64,000 nt of DNA from JAJEEA01 sp965116765 (GTDB lineage: Bacteria > Acidobacteriota > Vicinamibacteria > Vicinamibacterales > UBA8438): positions 2,046,001-2,110,000 of the forward strand of contig OZ220718.1 in NCBI GenBank assembly GCA_965116765.1, read 5' to 3'. Positions 60,105-64,000 of this stretch are shown here, piece by piece. Each line of letters starts with the position of its first letter. Within the stretch, counting starts at the first letter, position 1. The position numbers and the translations under genes were made by a program. Below the pieces are notes generated by a model. That model did not search any database. It worked only from the letters and a program-made list of their open reading frames with translations, and was not told the DNA's origin.

Positions 60105-60470
60105 ATGCGTCCGAGTACCGCCACCGTGACCGATATCGAAGGGTCGTCGACCGGCGATGCGTCGCAGATCGTGACCGTGGAGATCATGGGGCAGCGCTTC
60201 TCGATCCGGAGCTCGCTCGACATCGAGTACATCAACCGGCTGGCGAGCTACGTCGACCACAAGATCCAGGCCGCGACCGAGCACTCGACCGGCGGCGACG
60301 CCGTGCGCATCGCGGTGCTGGCGGCGATGAACATCGCCGACGAGTACTTCCGCAGCCGCGACACCGAGACCTCGCTCGAGGCGGCCCTGAAGACGCGGGC
60401 CGGCGAGATCGAGCGAATGGTCGAGGACGCCCTCGCCGATGCCGCGCCCGAGCCGCCCGCCGAAACCTGA
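60105..60470 (+). CDS. zapA: Cell-division protein ZapA
   Basis: This 121-residue FtsZ-ring stabiliser has VTVEIMGQRFSIRSSLDIEY, IQAATEHSTG and VLAAMNIADEYF, typical of ZapA, followed by a coiled coil. ATG 60105 is used; the family usually begins near residue 20, so GTG 60126 is possible. It lies between the zapB-like gene and a probable 6S RNA, as zapA does in many bacteria. Confidence 0.9.
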   Translation: MRPSTATVTDIEGSSTGDASQIVTVEIMGQRFSIRSSLDIEYINRLASYVDHKIQAATEHSTGGDAVRIAVLAAMNIADEYFRSRDTETSLEAALKTRAGEIERMVEDALADAAPEPPAET

Positions 60471-60621
60471 CGGCGACGGGGCCCGTTGCGGCAATCGCCG
60501 GCCGGGCCTTGCGGGCAGTCCGGGTTCGTTCTAAGATTGGGGCATCGAGAGCGACTCAGACAGGCGGTCACGCTCTGCCGCATGTGTCGGCTGGCAGTTG
60601 GCAGCCATGTGAAATTACGAG

Positions 60622-60778
60622 ATCCCTGCAGTGTTCGTGATGGTTCTGGAGGCTCGTTTGAGCCAACGCTATACCCAAGAGGGCCGCGACGCTTCGTGGC
60701 GTGCACGCCTCTGCGCGAGGTAGCGCAAAGCGAAGCTGGTTGCTACGAGAGCGGCTCCACCTGCTTTATTGGCAGGTT
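60622..60778 (+). ncRNA. ssrS: Probable 6S RNA (ssrS)
   Basis: The 500-base gap after zapA contains a rod-like fold. The outer CCTGC (from 60625) pairs with GCAGG (60772-60776). The GTGTTCG and TTTGAGCCAACG segments resemble conserved 5' parts of 6S RNA. A long inner stem follows (CGCTA with TAGCG, GAGG with CCTC, ACGC-TTCG-TGGCGT tip). In many bacteria 6S RNA lies directly downstream of zapA. It would bind the RNA polymerase holoenzyme and act as a promoter mimic in stationary phase. The boundaries are approximate. A weak CCCC/GGGG hairpin with CTTTA at 60789-60811 may be its terminator. Confidence 0.65.
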
Positions 60779-60970
60779 CATTCGACCTCCCCACACGGCA
60801 ATGCGGGGCTTTACGCCTCACCTCTCCAGGTGTCGCCGTCCGGCGGTCCGGCACCAGACGCAGCGGGCCGCCGCCCCGGCGCCTCCCGTCGAGGGGCTGC
60901 CCGCCCGCCGCCCGTCTGGCGCTCCCCGCGACCCCCGGCGGCAACCGCCGCGGGGTCCGAGGGACCACCC

Positions 60971-62527
60971 ATGGACCTTGTCTCGACCGCAGGCATCATC
61001 CTGGCCGTCGGCGTCGTGTGTCTCGCCTGGTTCCTGACCCGCGAACGCGCCGCCCGCACCGTCGGTCGGGCGAGAGAGGAGGCGGACCGCCTCCTGCACG
61101 ACGCCCGCCGGGAGGCCGACGCCTACCGGAAGGAGGCGGAGCTCGCGGTCAAGGAGCAGGCCCACACGCTGATGCAGGAGAGCGAGCGTCAGAGCCAGGA
61201 GCGGCGCGACGAGCTGGAGTCGGTCGAGCGACAGCTCACCCGCCGGGCCCAGGAGCTGACCGAGCAGGACCGCGAGGCCAAGCGCAACGAGGCGAATCTC
61301 GCGGAACGGCAGCAGGAGCTCGACGAACGGGACGACACCCTCGCCGAGGAGCGCCGCCGCTGCGACGAGCTCGTCCGCGAGCAGCAGCAGGCCCTGCAGC
61401 GGGTCTCGGGCCTCACCGCCGACGAGGCGAAGGAGCTCGTCATCAGGCAGATCGAGCAGGACGCCCGCCGCGACGCCGCCAACCTCGTCAAGCGGCTCGA
61501 GGCCGAGGCCCGCGAGCAGGCGGCCGAGAAGGCGAGGCAGATCATCACCCAGGCCATCCAGCGCAGCGCCCCCGAGCACACCATCGAGACCACCGTCTCG
61601 GTCGTCGATCTGCCCAGCGACGACCTCAAGGGGCGCATCATCGGCCGCGAGGGCCGGAACATCCGCGCCCTCGAGCAGGCCACCGGAGTCGAGCTGATCG
61701 TCGACGACACCCCCGGCGCCATCATCCTCTCGAGCTTCGACCCCTTCCGCCGCGAGGTCGCGAAGCAGGCCATCGAGCGGCTGATCGCGGACGGCCGCAT
61801 CCATCCCGCCCGCATCGAGGAGGTCGTCGAGAAGGTCAAGGTCGAGCAGGAGGAGCTGGCCCTCAAGGAGGGCGAGGCAGCCGCGTTCGAGCTCGGGCTC
61901 TTCGACATGCACCCCGAGATTCACCGGCTGATGGGGAAGCTGAAGTTCCGCACGAGCTACGGCCAGAACGTGCTGAGCCACTCGAAGGAGGTCGCCTACC
62001 TCGCCGGCATCATGGCCCGCGAGGTGGGGCTCGACGCCCACACCACGATTCGCGGCGCCTTCGTGCACGACATCGGCAAGGCCATCGACCGCGACCTGCA
62101 GGGCACCCATCTCTCGCTCGGCATCGACTTCCTGCGCCAGCACGGCGAGAAGGAGGCGGTCGTCGACGCGATGGCCGCCCACCACATGGACATCGACTGG
62201 CCGTCGCTCGAGTCGATGCTGGTGCAGGCCGCCGACGCCATCTCGGCCGCCCGGCCGGGCGCCCGGCGCGACATCCTCGAGTCGTACATCAAGCGCCTCA
62301 AGCAGCTCGAGAGCATCGCCGACTCGTTCGACGGGGTCTCGAAGGCGTTCGCGCTGCAGGCGGGCCGCGAGGTCCGCATCATGGTCGAGAGCGAGAGGGT
62401 GAGCGACGAAGAGGCGGTCTGGCTGTCGAAGGACATCGCCAAGCGGGTCGAGAACGAGCTGCAGTACCCCGGCCAGATCAAGGTCACGGTCATTCGCGAG
62501 ACCCGGGCCGTGGACTACGCCAGATGA
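60971..62527 (+). CDS. rny: Ribonuclease Y
   Basis: This 518-residue membrane-anchored endoribonuclease starts RNA decay. It has one N-terminal membrane helix (GIILAVGVVCLAWFL) and a long coiled coil (~25-190). A KH domain (LKGRIIGREGRNIRALEQAT) and an HD domain with HD at 366-367 in GAFVHDIGKAIDRD follow. The end matches the family (GQIKVTVIRETRAVDYAR). ATG 60971 has GAGG upstream; frames further upstream run through the 6S region and are not coding. Confidence 0.95.
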   Translation: MDLVSTAGIILAVGVVCLAWFLTRERAARTVGRAREEADRLLHDARREADAYRKEAELAVKEQAHTLMQESERQSQERRDELESVERQLTRRAQELTEQDREAKRNEANLAERQQELDERDDTLAEERRRCDELVREQQQALQRVSGLTADEAKELVIRQIEQDARRDAANLVKRLEAEAREQAAEKARQIITQAIQRSAPEHTIETTVSVVDLPSDDLKGRIIGREGRNIRALEQATGVELIVDDTPGAIILSSFDPFRREVAKQAIERLIADGRIHPARIEEVVEKVKVEQEELALKEGEAAAFELGLFDMHPEIHRLMGKLKFRTSYGQNVLSHSKEVAYLAGIMAREVGLDAHTTIRGAFVHDIGKAIDRDLQGTHLSLGIDFLRQHGEKEAVVDAMAAHHMDIDWPSLESMLVQAADAISAARPGARRDILESYIKRLKQLESIADSFDGVSKAFALQAGREVRIMVESERVSDEEAVWLSKDIAKRVENELQYPGQIKVTVIRETRAVDYAR

Positions 62528-62539
62528 CGCCTCCGCGGA

Positions 62540-62629
62540 CCCCGGAATGACTGCCGGCGACCTGGGCGAAGCGGCCGTCATCGACCCCGGAACGACTGTC
62601 GGCGACCTCGGCGAGGCGGCCGTCATCGA
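62540..62629 (+). repeat. 45-bp tandem duplication at the thiL start
   Basis: The block starting CCCCGGAATGACTGCCGGCG at 62540 is repeated at 62585 with a few changes. The ATG of the first copy is ACG in the second. It duplicates the encoded GDLGEAAVI segment. Confidence 0.85.
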
Positions 62630-63629
62630 GCGGATACGGCGCCGGACGCCGGACGCGCCCGACTGGGTCCCCACGGGCATCGGCGACGACGCCGCGGTGG
62701 TCGAGCCGGCCCGCGGCACGCTGGACGTCGTCACCACCGACGCCGTCGTCGAAGGCGTCCACTTCGACCGGTCGTTCGTGTCGGCGGCCGACGTCGGCCA
62801 CCGGACGCTCGCGGTGAACCTGAGCGATCTGGCGGCGATGGGGGCGACGCCCCGGGCGGCGGTGCTGTCCCTGGTTCTCCCCGGCACCCTGGCCGTGGCC
62901 GATCTCGACGAGATGATCGAGGGCCTGCTCGCGCTCGCGGCCCGTCACGGCGTCGCCCTCGTCGGCGGCAACGTCACGCGCACGACCGGCCCCCTGGTGC
63001 TCGGCCTGACCGCGGTCGGCGCGGTCCGGCGCCGGCGGGTGCTGACGCGGGGCGGCGGCCGGCCGGGCGACGAGCTGTGGGTCACCGGTGCCGTCGGCGC
63101 CGCCGCGGCCGGGCTCGACGCGCTCCGGCAGGGACCGGCCCCGGACCCCGTCTCCGACCCCGAGCTCGACGACTGCATGGCGCGCTACCGCCGGCCGGAG
63201 CCGCGGGTCCGCATCGGCGCCCTGCTCGGCCGCAACCGGGTGGCGCGGGCCGGCATCGACCTGAGCGACGGGCTCGCGGACGGACTGCGCCAGCTCGCCC
63301 ACGCCTCCGGCCTGGGCGCCGAGGTGGACGCGACCGCGATACCGGTGCATCCCGGGGCCCGGCGATGGTTCGCCGGGGCCGGGAGCGACCCCGTCGAGGC
63401 GGCCCTGGGCGGAGGGGACGACTACGAGCTCCTGATCGCGGTGCCCCGCCGCCAGCGCCGCGCGCTGCGCATGCTGGCGCGCCTGTTCCGGGGCGTCCCC
63501 GTCACCCGCATCGGCGAGCTGACGAAGGCCCCCGACCTCGTGCTGCGCACCGCGGACGGCGACCAGCCGGTGCCGGGGGGCTACGAGCACTTCCGGGACG
63601 CGCCGCCGGCTCGCGACCGCCCCCCGTGA
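62547..63629 (+). CDS. thiL: Thiamine-monophosphate kinase
   Basis: This 360-residue ATP-dependent kinase makes thiamine diphosphate. Motifs include GIGDDAAVVEPARG, TTDAVVEGVHFD, NLSDLAAMGATPRAAVLSL, GGNVTRTTGPLVL and GIDLSDGLADGLRQLA, all typical of ThiL. The N-terminus is extended by a tandem duplication, so residues 1-15 are extra. No Shine-Dalgarno site is obvious. The start may have been moved upstream by the duplication, because the original ATG position now reads ACG. Confidence 0.93.
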   Translation: MTAGDLGEAAVIDPGTTVGDLGEAAVIERIRRRTPDAPDWVPTGIGDDAAVVEPARGTLDVVTTDAVVEGVHFDRSFVSAADVGHRTLAVNLSDLAAMGATPRAAVLSLVLPGTLAVADLDEMIEGLLALAARHGVALVGGNVTRTTGPLVLGLTAVGAVRRRRVLTRGGGRPGDELWVTGAVGAAAAGLDALRQGPAPDPVSDPELDDCMARYRRPEPRVRIGALLGRNRVARAGIDLSDGLADGLRQLAHASGLGAEVDATAIPVHPGARRWFAGAGSDPVEAALGGGDDYELLIAVPRRQRRALRMLARLFRGVPVTRIGELTKAPDLVLRTADGDQPVPGGYEHFRDAPPARDRPP

Positions 63630-63708
63630 CCACCGCCGGACCGGGCACCACGCCGATTCGCCGTGATCGACCGTTGACCCGGCTGCATGTGATCGATAAC
63701 ATGGCCGT

Positions 63709-63906
63709 ATGCCGTGGACGGATCTCCTGTCTCCCGCCATCGTAATCGCCGTGGTGGTGCTGCTGTGGCGTGACACCAACGGCCGCATCGCCGCCCTGGC
63801 CGCGACGGCCGGCAACATCGATCGACGCCTGGCTACGCTGGAAGGGCGGATCACCGGCTGGCAGGACCAACGGACCACGCCGTCAACGCAGCACGGTCAG
63901 TCCTGA
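63709..63906 (+). CDS. Small one-helix membrane protein with coiled coil
   Basis: This 65-residue protein has one membrane segment (LLSPAIVIAVVVLLW) and a short coiled coil (GNIDRRLATLEGRITGW). The layout is like 24545-24799. There is no good ribosome-binding site. It is probably real but of unknown role. The last 94 bases of the window (63907-64000) show nothing. Confidence 0.5.
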   Translation: MPWTDLLSPAIVIAVVVLLWRDTNGRIAALAATAGNIDRRLATLEGRITGWQDQRTTPSTQHGQS

Positions 63907-64000
63907 CCACTTGCCGCCGGACGACCGGCACGGTATAAGAACAGATCGTCAATCACGCGTCCGGGCAGCGTCCCCGACGCGGCCGCCGCGGCCGCCGGCC

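Overview
The window is about 64 kb of very GC-rich DNA (roughly 70 percent by eye) with short intergenic gaps and Shine-Dalgarno sites of the GGAGG type. The gene content best fits an uncultured Acidobacteriota, probably class Vicinamibacteria. The hints are several exported PQQ beta-propeller dehydrogenases, paralogous exported proteins with a DLQG[IL]W motif, a bacilliredoxin, RNase Y, a secreted peptidase/esterase repertoire, and an outer membrane (Omp85 and small barrel proteins). The lineage is inferred from gene content alone; there is no rRNA in the window.

Layout. 0-2.5 kb: 3' part of a class A penicillin-binding protein and a YtxJ-type bacilliredoxin. 2.7-17 kb: a catabolic, mostly periplasmic region with two DLQG[IL]W paralogues, three quinoprotein dehydrogenases, an SMP-30-like lactonase lipoprotein, a cupin-like protein and a small RRM RNA-binding protein whose only well-placed start codon is ATT. 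17-28 kb: thioesterase, HAD phosphatase, an Omp85 protein coupled to a partner exported protein, cysteine desulfurase, M14 carboxypeptidase lipoprotein, CaCA exchanger, LarE and a K+ channel. 28-34 kb: AAA-ATPase-like/PDDEXK protein, M20 peptidase, PEGA-domain protein. 34-40.5 kb: enolase with a DUF2007 partner, an enolase-superfamily dehydratase, an M4 metalloprotease and a small barrel protein. 40.5-46 kb: three secreted hydrolases (PDZ esterase, lipase-like esterase, penicillin acylase). 46-51 kb: a YeiH-like exporter, a KefB-type antiporter, and ruvX-mltG. 51-64 kb: a degenerate S41 protease homologue, tRNA-Val, the translation cluster thrS-infC-rpmI-rplT-pheS-pheT, zapB-like, zapA, a probable 6S RNA, rny and thiL.

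The most unusual signal is a dispersed element of about 90 bp, seen in ten copies or partial copies (A 19987, B 27219, D 32760, E 34440, F 36177 on the minus strand, G 45960, C' 51536, C 51640, H1 53071 and H2 53129). Each full copy has a long hairpin with a CCG-TAGAA-CGG type tip and then a second helix. Several copies differ by compensatory or G-U changes that keep the helices paired, so the element looks selected as a structured RNA or a palindromic mobile element. Two copies are translated in frame inside the signal-peptide regions of exported proteins, and others supply protein tails or stop codons.

A second theme is frequent short tandem duplication (24 bp in the Omp85 gene, 15 bp in ruvX, 45 bp at thiL, 150 bp in the PEGA gene, 55 bp and 60 bp in intergenic DNA). 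Two genes carry a single extra C in a C run, which may be a sequencing error.
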